A stretch of DNA of 15,879 nt. Origin: JAFKKF01 sp038323025 (GTDB lineage Bacteria; Pseudomonadota; Alphaproteobacteria; Rhizobiales; Kaistiaceae). Below the pieces are notes generated by a model. That model worked only from the letters and a program-made list of their open reading frames with translations, had not been told where the DNA came from and made no database searches. How positions within the stretch are numbered: position 1 is the stretch's first letter; every line of letters begins with the position of its first letter. The stretch lies in the NCBI GenBank assembly GCA_038323025.1, contig JBBQGL010000101.1, positions 1 to 15,879 on the forward strand, read 5' to 3'. The position numbers were made by a program, and so were the translations under genes. Positions 1 through 8,392 of this stretch are shown one piece after another.

Positions 1-1
1 C

Positions 2-1540
2 ACGGGCGACACCGACGATCCCGACACGCTCGCCACGCTTTCCCGCCTCGGCTACGCCGATCCGGCGCAGGTGACGCGGACCGTCCGCGCGTGGCATTTC
101 GGCCGCTACCCCGCGATGCGCTCGGCAACCGCTCGCGAGCGCCTGACCGAGATCACCCCGGCCCTGCTCGATGCGCTCGCCGGCACGGACAACGCCGATG
201 CCGCCTTCGGTGCCTTCGACCGCTTCCTCGCCAGGCTCCCGGCCGGGGTGCAGCTCTTCTCGTTGCTCAGCTCAAACCGCGGCCTGCTTTCGCTTCTTGC
301 CCTGATTATGGGGACCGCGCCGCGCCTTGCCGAGACGGTGATCCAGCGCGCGCATGTGCTCGACGCGCTGATCGAGCCGGCCTTCTTCGGCCAAGTGCCC
401 AATCGCGAAGCGCTGCGCTCGCGGCTGGCGGCGAGCCTCTCCGGCGCCCGTTCCTACGAGGGAGAACTCGATCTCGTGCGCGTCTTCGCGCAGGAACAGG
501 GGTTCCTCATCGGCGTCCGCGTGCTCGCCGGTGCCCTCGGCGCGCGCGAGGCGGGCTACGTCTTTGCCGATCTGGCCGACGTGATCGTCGCGGCGCTCCT
601 CGATGCGGCGCGGCGGCGGTTCGAGACGACCCACGGCCAGATGAAGCGCGGGCGCGTCGCGGTCGTCGCGCTCGGCAAACTCGGCGGGCGCGAGATGACG
701 GCGTCCTCCGACCTCGACCTGATCCTGCTTTACGATTTCAACGATAGCGCCGCGGCCTCGGACGGCGAGCGGCCCCTTCCGGGCGGCCTCTATTTCGCCC
801 GGCTGACCCAGCGTCTGGTTGCGGCGCTCTCCGTGCCGACCGCAGAAGGCGCGCTCTACCAGGTCGATTTCCGCCTGCGTCCTTCAGGCAATTCGGGGCC
901 GCTCGCCACCCACATCGATGCCTTCCGCGTCTATCAAACGAAGGAAGCGTGGACCTGGGAGCACATGGCGCTGACCCGCGCGCGGCCGATTGCGGGCGAC
1001 GGCGACCTGATCGCGGCGGCGGCGAAGACCATCGCCGCGATCGTGCGCCGGCAGCGCGAACCGGGGAAGCTCGCCCGCGACGTGCTCGAAATGCGCGGCC
1101 TGATCGAGGACGCGAAGGGCGGGGAGGGCGCCTGGGACCTGAAGATCGCCGCGGGCGGCATGGTCGACCTCGAGTTCATTGCGCAATACCTGCAGCTTCT
1201 CCATGCCCACGAGCATCCCGAACTGCTCTCGACGGAGACCGAGGCGGTGCTGGTCGGGGCGGCGAAGCTCGGGGTGCTGGTGGCGGCGGACGCCGACATC
1301 CTGCTGCCGGCGCTGCGTCTCTACCAGGCCCTGATCCAGATCCTGCGGCTCTGCACGACCGGATCGTTCGACCCGGCGAAAGCCCCGCGCGGGCTGCTCG
1401 CGCTTCTGGCGCGTGCCGGCGAGTTGCCTGACTTCCCCACCCTCGACCGGCATGTGCGGGATACGGAGGCCGCCGTGCGCGCCGCCTTCGAGCGGATCAT
1501 CGCGCCGGTTGGGGCTCCGGCCGGGCCGAAGGCCGGATGA
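2..1540 (+). CDS. glnE: Bifunctional glutamine synthetase adenylyltransferase/deadenylase GlnE, C-terminal half (5' truncated by window)
   Basis: GlnE adds and removes AMP on glutamine synthetase in response to PII/glutamine, setting nitrogen assimilation in the cytoplasm. The reading frame is open to the window edge, and codons 2-70 continue the family sequence, so the GTG at 71 is not the real start. About 512 residues are visible; the family is usually 940-990, so the N-terminal adenylyl-removing domain is mostly missing and the adenylyl-transferring domain is present. The nucleotidyltransferase signature is clear: GKLGGRE at about 671-691 followed by SSDLDL near 704-721, with the third catalytic aspartate in QVDFRLRPSG near 860-890. 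An all-helical GlnD-type region follows to the end. The stop lies 9 bp from the converging histidine kinase. Family identity is very secure; only the left end is unknown. Confidence 0.96.
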   Translation, partial: TGDTDDPDTLATLSRLGYADPAQVTRTVRAWHFGRYPAMRSATARERLTEITPALLDALAGTDNADAAFGAFDRFLARLPAGVQLFSLLSSNRGLLSLLALIMGTAPRLAETVIQRAHVLDALIEPAFFGQVPNREALRSRLAASLSGARSYEGELDLVRVFAQEQGFLIGVRVLAGALGAREAGYVFADLADVIVAALLDAARRRFETTHGQMKRGRVAVVALGKLGGREMTASSDLDLILLYDFNDSAAASDGERPLPGGLYFARLTQRLVAALSVPTAEGALYQVDFRLRPSGNSGPLATHIDAFRVYQTKEAWTWEHMALTRARPIAGDGDLIAAAAKTIAAIVRRQREPGKLARDVLEMRGLIEDAKGGEGAWDLKIAAGGMVDLEFIAQYLQLLHAHEHPELLSTETEAVLVGAAKLGVLVAADADILLPALRLYQALIQILRLCTTGSFDPAKAPRGLLALLARAGELPDFPTLDRHVRDTEAAVRAAFERIIAPVGAPAGPKAG

Positions 1541-1562
1541 AAGCGCCGCTTACGCGGCGACC
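1541..1562. terminator. Short hairpin between convergent glnE and histidine kinase genes
   Basis: A perfect 6-bp GC stem, CGCCGC (1544-1549) with GCGGCG (1554-1559) around a 4-base loop, spans the UAA stop of the leftward kinase and begins just past the glnE stop. It has no clear T-tract in either direction, so a role as a bidirectional terminator is only a guess from its position. Confidence 0.3.
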
Positions 1563-3895
1563 TGCTGGCGGGTGAGGCTGACCGGCAGGCGGACCGAGAC
1601 GATCGTGCCATAGCCCTCTCGCGACCGGATGCGCATCGCGCCGCCATGAAGCTCGGCGAGCGACGAGGTGATGGCGAGCCCGAGGCCGGAGCCCCGGTGG
1701 CTCTTGGTGAACTGGTTGCCGACCTGCTCGAACGGGCGACCGAGCTTCTTCAGCGCGTCCTTCGGAATCCCGATCCCGGTGTCCTCGACCGAGAAGGTCA
1801 CCGCGGTTCCGGTCGAGCGCGCGCGCACCGTGATGCGCCCGCCGGCGTGGGTAAACTTCACGGCGTTGGAGAGAAGGTTGAGCATGATCTGCTTCAGCGC
1901 CCGGCGGTCGCCGCGCATCCGGAGGTTCTGACCGACCTCGGTCAGCACCTCGATCCGCTGCGCCGCCGCCTGCATCGAGACGATGCGGATGGATTCATCG
2001 ACCAGATCGTCGAGAACCAGGTCTTCGAAGTCGAGCGAAAGTCTTCCGGCCTCGATCCGCGACATGTCGAGGATGTCGTTGATGACTCCGAGGAGGTAAG
2101 TGCCGCTGTGGTGGATGTCCTGCGAGTATTCGAGGTACTTGGCCGAGCCGAGCGCGCCGAACATTCCCGACTGCATGATCTCCGAGAAGCCGATGATGGC
2201 GTTCAGCGGCGTGCGCAATTCGTGGCTGATGTTGGCGAGGAACTCGGACTTGGTCTTGTTCGCCTCCTCGGCGCGATCCTTTTCCTCGGCGTATTTTTCC
2301 GCGAGGTCGACCATCTGCTGCGCCTGCAGCTCCAGTTTCTGGCGCGATTGGCGGAGGTCGGCGATGGTTGCCATCAGGCGGCGCTCGCCGTCGATCAGCT
2401 TGCCTTCGTGCCGCTTCAGCTGGGTGATGTCGGTGCCGACCGAGACGAAGCCGCCGTCCTTGGTGCGGCGCTCGTTGATCTGCAGCCAGCGGCCGTCCTC
2501 GAGTTGCAGCTCGAAGCTGCGGGCGCCTTCCTCCGGCCGGCCCTCGCTGATCACCTGCGAGCGGACCAGCGGTTTCCGGCCGGCGGCGATCACGTCGGCA
2601 TAGGGCGTGCCGGGCAGAAGCGCGGCATCGGGCATGCCGTGCAGCTGCTGGTACTTCGAGTTGCACATCACGAGGCGGTTGTCGGCGTCCCAGAGCACGA
2701 AGGCCTCGGAGATCGTCTCGATGGCATCGCGCAGGCGAATGTCGGCGGTCTTCGAGCGCTCGACCAGGGTCATCTGCTCGGTGACATCGACGGCGATGCC
2801 GATCAGGTGCGGCTCGCCGCTGTCGCGGTCGACGAGTTCGGCGCGGGCGCGCAGCCACAGCCAGCGGCCGTCGGCATGGTGCATGCGGAACATGCGGTCG
2901 ACCGTCGCCTCGCCGGCGGCATAGAGCGACTCGGCGAGGCCCATCAAGTCGCCGTCCTCGGGATGCATCAGCCGGTTGACCTCGCCGAAGCCGAGAAGCG
3001 CATCGCGCGGCGCGAGGCCGAGGATCTCGAACATCGAGCGCGACCAGAACATGCGTCCGCGCGCCAGATCCCAGTCCCAAAGGCCGCAGCGGCCGCGCGC
3101 CAGCGCCGTCTCGAACCGCTGCTGCGTCTCGCCGTAGATGCGGTCGGCCTCCACGGCGCGGCTGGCCTGGGCGAAATAGGCGTAGAGCAGCACAAGCAGG
3201 ATGGCGCTGGTGCCGACGAAGATGGCGACATTGAGCGAGACGTCGGCCCGCCAGTCGTCAAAGACGTTGGCCATCGGCTGGACGACCGCCACCGATCCGG
3301 CGGCGTTGTCGAGGAAGCGGACGGTCGCCAGCGCCGAATTGCCGCTGGCCAGGCCGATCTCCAGCACGCCGGCGCGCGCGCCGAACGTCGTGAGCGGCTG
3401 GGCTTCGCCGATAATCGTATTCAGCGAGACGTTCTCGACTTCCGCCGCGGCCGGCGCGACCGCCACGACCTTGCCGTCGCGGTCGGTGAGGTAGATGCGG
3501 CGCCCCGAGCCGGTGGCTCCGGGCGGCAGGGCCTTCGCCAGGGCGTCGGCGAGTTCATCGCGGGTGGGCGCCGTGGTGGGGTCGGTGTGCGCCTTGTCGA
3601 TGGCGCTGGAGAGGACCGTCGCCATCATGCCGATGGTCTCGCGCGCCTCGTATTCGCGCTCGGCTTTCAGTTGCGACAGTTCGACCACGCGCGCCAGCCC
3701 GACCATGATCAGGAAGATCGCGATCAGGATAGGGATCAGCCGGCGGAGCAGCGGTTCGGCCGCCAGCAGGCGCTGGTAGGCCGGCTGCGCCAGCAATGTC
3801 GCATGGCCGGAAACGATCGCCCGGCGCGGCAGGCTCAGCCAGGAAAAAGACAAACGTTTCGCGACAGGCGGCGCCGCCGCCTCAGCCTCCGCCAT
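1550..3895 (-). CDS. Membrane-bound PAS-domain sensor histidine kinase, PleC/DivJ-like
   Basis: 781 residues. Two transmembrane segments (about 52-72 and 222-243) bracket a periplasmic sensor region of about 150 residues. Two PAS-like domains follow (about 260-375 and 388-495), then a predicted coiled coil (about 500-548), a HisKA domain with phospho-acceptor His558 in NISHELRTPLN, and a HATPase domain with N-box Asn677 (LLSNAVKFT), G1 DTGIGIP (705-711) and G2 RGSGLGL (734-740). There is no receiver domain, so its partner is elsewhere. The HisKA region, with FGALG, a YSQDIHHSG-like stretch and INDILDMSRIEAG, is typical of the PleC/DivJ/PdhS group. From memory, pleC lies between glnE and pepN in several Rhizobiales, which makes PleC the best candidate; the symbol is withheld because I cannot search. 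The start ATG opens MAEAEAA; no closer start is favoured. Regulation is discussed with the upstream GANTC cluster. Confidence 0.93.
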   Translation of the reverse strand: MAEAEAAAPPVAKRLSFSWLSLPRRAIVSGHATLLAQPAYQRLLAAEPLLRRLIPILIAIFLIMVGLARVVELSQLKAEREYEARETIGMMATVLSSAIDKAHTDPTTAPTRDELADALAKALPPGATGSGRRIYLTDRDGKVVAVAPAAAEVENVSLNTIIGEAQPLTTFGARAGVLEIGLASGNSALATVRFLDNAAGSVAVVQPMANVFDDWRADVSLNVAIFVGTSAILLVLLYAYFAQASRAVEADRIYGETQQRFETALARGRCGLWDWDLARGRMFWSRSMFEILGLAPRDALLGFGEVNRLMHPEDGDLMGLAESLYAAGEATVDRMFRMHHADGRWLWLRARAELVDRDSGEPHLIGIAVDVTEQMTLVERSKTADIRLRDAIETISEAFVLWDADNRLVMCNSKYQQLHGMPDAALLPGTPYADVIAAGRKPLVRSQVISEGRPEEGARSFELQLEDGRWLQINERRTKDGGFVSVGTDITQLKRHEGKLIDGERRLMATIADLRQSRQKLELQAQQMVDLAEKYAEEKDRAEEANKTKSEFLANISHELRTPLNAIIGFSEIMQSGMFGALGSAKYLEYSQDIHHSGTYLLGVINDILDMSRIEAGRLSLDFEDLVLDDLVDESIRIVSMQAAAQRIEVLTEVGQNLRMRGDRRALKQIMLNLLSNAVKFTHAGGRITVRARSTGTAVTFSVEDTGIGIPKDALKKLGRPFEQVGNQFTKSHRGSGLGLAITSSLAELHGGAMRIRSREGYGTIVSVRLPVSLTRQQVAA

Positions 3896-3943
3896 GCGGG
3901 GCCCCTCGATTTTGGGTGAAACTGCCGGGGAAACGCCACGCCC

Positions 3944-3998
3944 GAATCACCGCATTTGAATCGACGCGAATCGAGTTGTCCAGAGTCAAATTAACAAT
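3944..3998. promoter_or_regulatory. Cluster of four GANTC methylation sites plus CtrA-like half-site upstream of the histidine kinase
   Basis: In the 127-bp gap between pepN and the kinase, GANTC occurs at 3944-3948, 3958-3962, 3968-3972 and 3983-3987. TTAACAAT at 3991-3998 differs by one base from the CtrA half-site TTAACCAT. The segment is clearly more AT-rich than its surroundings. On the minus strand a TTGACT hexamer, a possible -35, overlaps the GANTC at 3983-3987. In alphaproteobacteria, CcrM methylates GANTC and GcrA reads it at cell-cycle promoters. The sites are visible; their use is inferred. Confidence 0.55.
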
Positions 3999-4022
3999 TC
4001 GTAGACCAGTTGCCGGCGTCGC

Positions 4023-6659
4023 TCAGGCAAGCGTCCGCGTGACGATATCGGTCACGTCCGGCGACAGCTTTTCGGCGTCGGCGATCCGCCGGAGCGCCTG
4101 GCCGGCGCGGTGCCGGCGACGCTCCTCCAGGGCCCGCCACGAGCGGAAGCTCACCAGCAGCCGCGCCGCGGTTTGCGGATTGCGCCTGTCGAGGTCGAGG
4201 ACGAAGTCGGCGAGGAACTCGTAGCCGGCCCCGTCGGCGCGGTTGAATTGCGTCTGGTTGCCGCTGGCGAACGCGCCGACGAGGGCGCGGATGCGGTTCG
4301 GATTGGTCGCGGCAAAGGACGGTTCGGCGAGGAGCGCGCGCACGCGCTCGAGTGTCTCCGGCGCCGGGACGGTTGCCTCGAGCGACAGCCACTTGTCGAG
4401 GACGAGGGGATCGTCGCGGTAGCGGTCGCGGAAAGCCTGCAGGGCGGCGTGACGCTCGGGCAGCGCGGCATGGGTCAGGATGGAGACGGCCGCAAGCCGG
4501 TCGGTCATGTTGTCGGCGCCGGAACAGCGCGCCACGACTCGCTCGATCGCATCGCGGTCGCCGCCCGCAACCAGCAGGTCGAGAGCGGTGTTGGCGAGGG
4601 CCCGTCTCCCCGCCGCCGCGGCATCGGGAGAAAACGGCCGGTGGTCGGTCAGCCGCCCGACCAGCGCGGAAAGCGACGCGCCGATCCTCCCGGCGATCGC
4701 GGACCGCAGGCGCCGCCGGGCCGTCAGGATCGCGTCGGGGTCGACGTCGTGGCCGATCTCGCGGGCGACGTCGGCCTCGCCGGGAAGCTGGAGGACTTGC
4801 GCGCGGAAGGCGGGCTCGAGGTCCTCGTTCGAGGCGACCTCGCCGAGGGCATCGATGAACGCCCGGTCGGTTTCGACCGGTTCGCCCCGCGCCGCCGCGG
4901 CGCTGCCGGCGATAAGCGTGCGGTAGGCGAGCATCTGCGCCGACTGCCAGCGATTGTACGGATCGGCATCGGCGCGGACGAGGAAGAGAAGCTCCTCCGG
5001 GGTAAGGTCGATCGACAGGCGAACCGGCGCCGAGAAGCCACGGAGCAGAGACGGCACCGGCGCTGTCGAGACGCCGCGGAAGACGACCGACTGGCTTGCC
5101 TCGGTCAGGTGGATCACGTCGCCGTCGACCCGCGCGCCCGACGCCGACTCGTAGTCGAGATCGGCGCCGTTCGGCCCCACCAGGCCGAAGCGCACCGGGA
5201 TGTGCATCGGCTGCTTGATCTTCTGTCCCGGCGTCGGCGGGCAGGTCTGGCTGAGGTTCAGCGTATAGGTTCGCTTGCGCTCGTCGTACTGGCCGCGGGC
5301 GACGATCTCGGGCGTGCCGGACTGGGAATACCAGAGCTTGAACTGGGTGAGGTCGGCGCCGCTCTCGTCGGCGAAGGCGGCGAGGAAATCCTCCACCGTG
5401 GCGGCTTCGCCGTCATGGCGCCGGAAGTACAGGTCCATGCCCTTGCGGAAGCCCTCGTCGCCGAGAATGGTGCGCAGCATGCGGACCACCTCCGCGCCCT
5501 TCTCGTAGACCGTCGGCGTGTAGAAGTTGTTGATCTCGTGATAGGTTTCCGGGCGGACCGGATGGGCGAGGGGGCCGGCGTCCTCGGGGAACTGGCGCGC
5601 CTGGAGGGTGCGCACGTCGCTGATCCGCTTGACGCCGCGCGAGCGCATGTCAGCCGAGAATTCCTGGTCGCGGTAAACCGTCAGGCCTTCCTTCAGGCAG
5701 AGCTGGAACCAGTCGCGACAAGTGATTCTGTTGCCTGTCCAATTGTGGAAATACTCGTGCGCGATGACGCCTTCGACGTGGGCGAAGTCGATGTCGGTCG
5801 CGGTGTCGCCGTCGGCGAGCACGTACTTGTCGTTGAAGATATTGAGGCCCTTGTTCTCCATGGCGCCCATGTTGAAGTCCGACACGGCGACGATCATGAA
5901 GATGTCGAGATCATACTCCAGGCCGAAGGCGGTCTCGTCCCAGCGCATCGAGCGCTTCAGCGCCTCCATGGCATAGCCGCACCGGTGCTCCTTGCGGTGC
6001 TCGCAATAGACGCGGAGCGCCACCTTCCGGCCTGACATGGTCGTGAACGTATCCTCGACGACGCCGAGGTCGCCGGCCACCACCGCGAACAGGTAGGCCG
6101 GCTTCGGGAAGGGGTCGTGCCAGATGGCGTAGTGGCGGTCCGTGCCCGGCACATCCCCCTGTTCCACGAGATTGCCGTTGGAGAGGAGGGCGGTTTCGCT
6201 TTTCGGCGCCTCGACCCGCGTCGTGTAGACGGAAAGCACATCCGGCCGGTCGAGGAAATAGGTGATCCGACGGAAGCCCTCGGCCTCGCATTGCGTGCAG
6301 TAGGCGCTGCCGGAACGGTAGAGCCCCATCAGCTTGGTATTGGCCGCCGGATCGAGCTCGGTGACGATTTCCACCGTGAACTGCCGCTCCGGGACGCCGG
6401 TGATCGTCAGCTGCGCCGGCGATGCCCGGTAGCGGGTGGGAGGAAGCGCTGCGTCGTCGAGCTTCACCGAAACCAGCTTCAGCTCGTCGCCCCCGAGCAC
6501 CAGCGTCGTCGCGCCCACGGAGCGCGGCCGCAGCACCAGGCGTGCAGTCACACGCGTGTGGTGGGGATCGAGATGGAAGTCGAGATCGACCGTCTCGATG
6601 GCGAAGTCGGGAGGGCGGTAGTCGGCAAGGCGAACGGGCGCCGTCTCGGTCTTCATCAT
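4023..6659 (-). CDS. pepN: Aminopeptidase N, M1 zinc metallopeptidase
   Basis: 878 residues, the usual length for bacterial PepN, a cytoplasmic enzyme that removes N-terminal residues from peptides late in protein turnover. Visible in order: a beta-rich N-terminal domain, the exopeptidase motif GAMEN (265-269), the zinc site HEYFH (301-305) with third ligand Glu324 in LKEGLTVYRDQEF, a tyrosine-containing NNFYTPTVYEKG segment further on as the likely catalytic Tyr region, and the long helical C-terminal domain. An open frame continues upstream to 6800, but that extension is Arg/Pro/Cys-rich and unlike the family; ATG at 6659 gives MMKTETAPVRLADY, with an AGCAGG-like ribosome site just upstream (ATG at 6656 is equally possible). 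There is no signal peptide. It is divergent from xylB and upstream of the kinase on the same strand, with a 127-bp gap, so co-transcription is uncertain. Confidence 0.96.
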   Translation of the reverse strand: MMKTETAPVRLADYRPPDFAIETVDLDFHLDPHHTRVTARLVLRPRSVGATTLVLGGDELKLVSVKLDDAALPPTRYRASPAQLTITGVPERQFTVEIVTELDPAANTKLMGLYRSGSAYCTQCEAEGFRRITYFLDRPDVLSVYTTRVEAPKSETALLSNGNLVEQGDVPGTDRHYAIWHDPFPKPAYLFAVVAGDLGVVEDTFTTMSGRKVALRVYCEHRKEHRCGYAMEALKRSMRWDETAFGLEYDLDIFMIVAVSDFNMGAMENKGLNIFNDKYVLADGDTATDIDFAHVEGVIAHEYFHNWTGNRITCRDWFQLCLKEGLTVYRDQEFSADMRSRGVKRISDVRTLQARQFPEDAGPLAHPVRPETYHEINNFYTPTVYEKGAEVVRMLRTILGDEGFRKGMDLYFRRHDGEAATVEDFLAAFADESGADLTQFKLWYSQSGTPEIVARGQYDERKRTYTLNLSQTCPPTPGQKIKQPMHIPVRFGLVGPNGADLDYESASGARVDGDVIHLTEASQSVVFRGVSTAPVPSLLRGFSAPVRLSIDLTPEELLFLVRADADPYNRWQSAQMLAYRTLIAGSAAAARGEPVETDRAFIDALGEVASNEDLEPAFRAQVLQLPGEADVAREIGHDVDPDAILTARRRLRSAIAGRIGASLSALVGRLTDHRPFSPDAAAAGRRALANTALDLLVAGGDRDAIERVVARCSGADNMTDRLAAVSILTHAALPERHAALQAFRDRYRDDPLVLDKWLSLEATVPAPETLERVRALLAEPSFAATNPNRIRALVGAFASGNQTQFNRADGAGYEFLADFVLDLDRRNPQTAARLLVSFRSWRALEERRRHRAGQALRRIADAEKLSPDVTDIVTRTLA

Positions 6660-6934
6660 GGCCTGCTGGTCCGGGAATGGCTGGTGCGGCCGTTCTAGTC
6701 GGTTTGCCGGCCTCGCGCCACCTGCTGCGGAGCAGCATCCGGGGCGCTCGATCCGGGTCGCCGGTCGGCACGCCACGCCTGTCGAGCAGCCGAATTGCAT
6801 TAGCCTTGGGCCCGCGATATCAGAACGGGAAAGGGCGCCGGTCAGTCGCCACGATCGAGCGTATCCGCAGGGACATCGCTATCCGCGATGATCCGTGATC
6901 AAACGGACGCGGGCGTCGGGGGAGCGCCCAACAG
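6660..6934. other. Divergent intergenic region between pepN and xylB
   Basis: This 275-bp region separates two divergent genes and should hold both promoters. Visible elements are a 6-bp-stem hairpin TGCTGC-GGA-GCAGCA (6723-6737) in the pepN leader, a possible xylB promoter near 6795-6823, and a small dyad ATCGC-TATCC-GCGAT (6875-6889) followed by a near-copy of ATCCGCGATG at 6891-6900. A coding frame reads through part of it, but its protein looks like random high-GC sequence. I see no gene here. Confidence 0.6.
6795..6823 (+). promoter_or_regulatory. Possible xylB promoter
   Basis: TTGCAT (6795-6800) and TATCAG (6818-6823) are separated by exactly 17 bp and partly match sigma-70 boxes. Both matches are weak, and the leader would be about 100 nt. 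It is offered as the best-looking candidate only. Confidence 0.3.
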
Positions 6935-8392
6935 ATGTACATCGGACTCGACATAGGCACGTCCTCGGTGAAGGCCGTGCTGATCGACCGCGACCAGCGG
7001 GTCGTCGCCAGCCGCACGGCGCCGCTCGAGGTTTCGCGGCCCCATTCCGGCTGGTCGGAGCAGGATCCAGAGAGCTGGTGGACGGCCTGCGAGGCGGTCC
7101 TCGACGGGCTCGCCGCCTCGCACAGGAAAGAGATGGGCGCGGTCAAGGGCATCGGCCTTTCCGGCCACATGCATGGCGCAACCCTCCTCGACAAGGGCGA
7201 CAAGCCGCTGCGGCCGTGCATTCTCTGGAACGATGTGCGGTCGGCGGAAGAAGCGGCCGGGCTCGACCGCAATCCCCGCTTCCGTTCGATCACCGGCAAT
7301 ATCGTCTTCCCCGGCTTCACCGCGCCGAAGCTGGTCTGGGTCGCCCGCCACGAACCGCAGGTGTTCGCCAAGGTGGCGATGGTTCTCCTCCCCAAGGATT
7401 ACGTGCGCCTCAGGCTCACCGGCGAGCACGCCTCGGACATGTCGGATTCCGCTGGCACGTCCTGGCTGGATGTCGGCAAGCGCGACTGGAGCGACGAACT
7501 CCTCGCCGCCACCAGGCTGTCGCGCTCGCAGATGCCGAAGCTCTACGAGGGCTCAGCCGCGACCGGCGAGGTCCGCGCCGAACTGGCTCGGCGCTGGGGC
7601 ATCGCCGGCCGTCCGGTGGTCGCCGGCGGCGGCGGCGACAACGCCGCCTCGGCATGCGGCGTCGGCGTGGTGAGACCGGGCACGGCCTTCGTGTCGCTCG
7701 GTACCTCCGGCGTGCTCTTCGTCTCCAACGCACGCTTCTCGCCCGACCCGGAAACCGCCGTGCACGCGTTCTGCCATGCCGTGCCCAACACCTGGCACCA
7801 GATGGGCGTCATCCTCTCCGCAGCCGGCGCGCTCGACTGGCTGGCCGGGGTGTTCGGCACCGACGCCGGCGCATTGACCGGGCCGCTGGAAGCCGGTCGC
7901 GAGGGGCCGGGATTGGTGACGTTCCTTCCCTATCTCGGTGGCGAGCGCACCCCGCACAACGATGCCGCCATCCGTGGCAGCTTCACCGGCCTCAGCTATG
8001 CCGCCGACCGGACGGCGCTCGCCCGCGCGGTGTTGGAAGGCGTCGCCTTCGCCTTCGCCGACTCGCTCGCGGCGCTCCGCCAGGCCGGCGCCGACGTGAA
8101 GAGCGCGCTCGCCGTCGGTGGCGGCTCGCGCTCGCGCCGCTGGCTGAAGATCATCGCCGACACGCTCGACATCACCATCGAGGTGCCCGAGGAGGGCGAC
8201 TTCGGCGCCGGCCTCGGCGCCGCCCGGCTTGGGCTCTGCGCCGCCGAGGGCGCCGACCCGTTCGCCGTCTGCGCGCCGCCGAAGATCCGCGAGACCATCG
8301 CGCCGGACAGGAAACTCGTGCCCGCATTCGCCGAGGCCTATCAGGCCTATCGCGCCCTTTATCCCGCCATCAAGGAGGCGACGTCCAAATGA
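6935..8392 (+). CDS. xylB: Xylulokinase, FGGY family
   Basis: 485 residues, the normal length for XylB, which phosphorylates D-xylulose to D-xylulose 5-phosphate with ATP in the cytoplasm. The N-terminal phosphate loop is YIGLDIGTSSVKAVLID (2-18). The sugar-binding SGHMHGATLLD segment (76-86), LWND near 97-100, and GGGGDNAASA with the likely catalytic base Asp235 all agree with the family, as does the second ATP-site segment SLGTSGVLFVS (254-264). GGG-rich sequence near 391-396 begins the C-terminal adenine-site region. The ATG at 6935 is preceded by GGGGGAG about a dozen bases upstream. The stop overlaps the xylA start as ATGA, so the two genes are translationally coupled. Specificity for xylulose rather than another ketose rests mainly on the adjacent xylA. 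Confidence 0.95.
   Translation: MYIGLDIGTSSVKAVLIDRDQRVVASRTAPLEVSRPHSGWSEQDPESWWTACEAVLDGLAASHRKEMGAVKGIGLSGHMHGATLLDKGDKPLRPCILWNDVRSAEEAAGLDRNPRFRSITGNIVFPGFTAPKLVWVARHEPQVFAKVAMVLLPKDYVRLRLTGEHASDMSDSAGTSWLDVGKRDWSDELLAATRLSRSQMPKLYEGSAATGEVRAELARRWGIAGRPVVAGGGGDNAASACGVGVVRPGTAFVSLGTSGVLFVSNARFSPDPETAVHAFCHAVPNTWHQMGVILSAAGALDWLAGVFGTDAGALTGPLEAGREGPGLVTFLPYLGGERTPHNDAAIRGSFTGLSYAADRTALARAVLEGVAFAFADSLAALRQAGADVKSALAVGGGSRSRRWLKIIADTLDITIEVPEEGDFGAGLGAARLGLCAAEGADPFAVCAPPKIRETIAPDRKLVPAFAEAYQAYRALYPAIKEATSK

Noticed and set aside
1646..3919. A 757-codon plus-strand frame antisense to the histidine kinase.
   Set aside because: The minus-strand frame has complete PAS, HisKA and HATPase motifs; the antisense product has no recognisable domain and the low-complexity Arg/Glu/Val/Leu makeup of GC-rich shadows.
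4110..6035. A 641-codon plus-strand frame antisense to pepN.
   Set aside because: PepN motifs on the minus strand are complete; the antisense frame is without motifs and has no ribosome site of note.
6660..6800. Longer pepN starting at 6800 (47 extra residues).
   Set aside because: The extension is Arg/Pro/Cys-rich, lacks signal-peptide features, and the ATG at 6659/6656 has a ribosome site and gives the standard PepN length.
6875..6900. Small dyad and near-tandem decamers upstream of xylB considered as a sugar-repressor operator.
   Set aside because: Five-base arms and a 10-base near-repeat are too short to stand out from chance in this region, and no regulator gene is adjacent.
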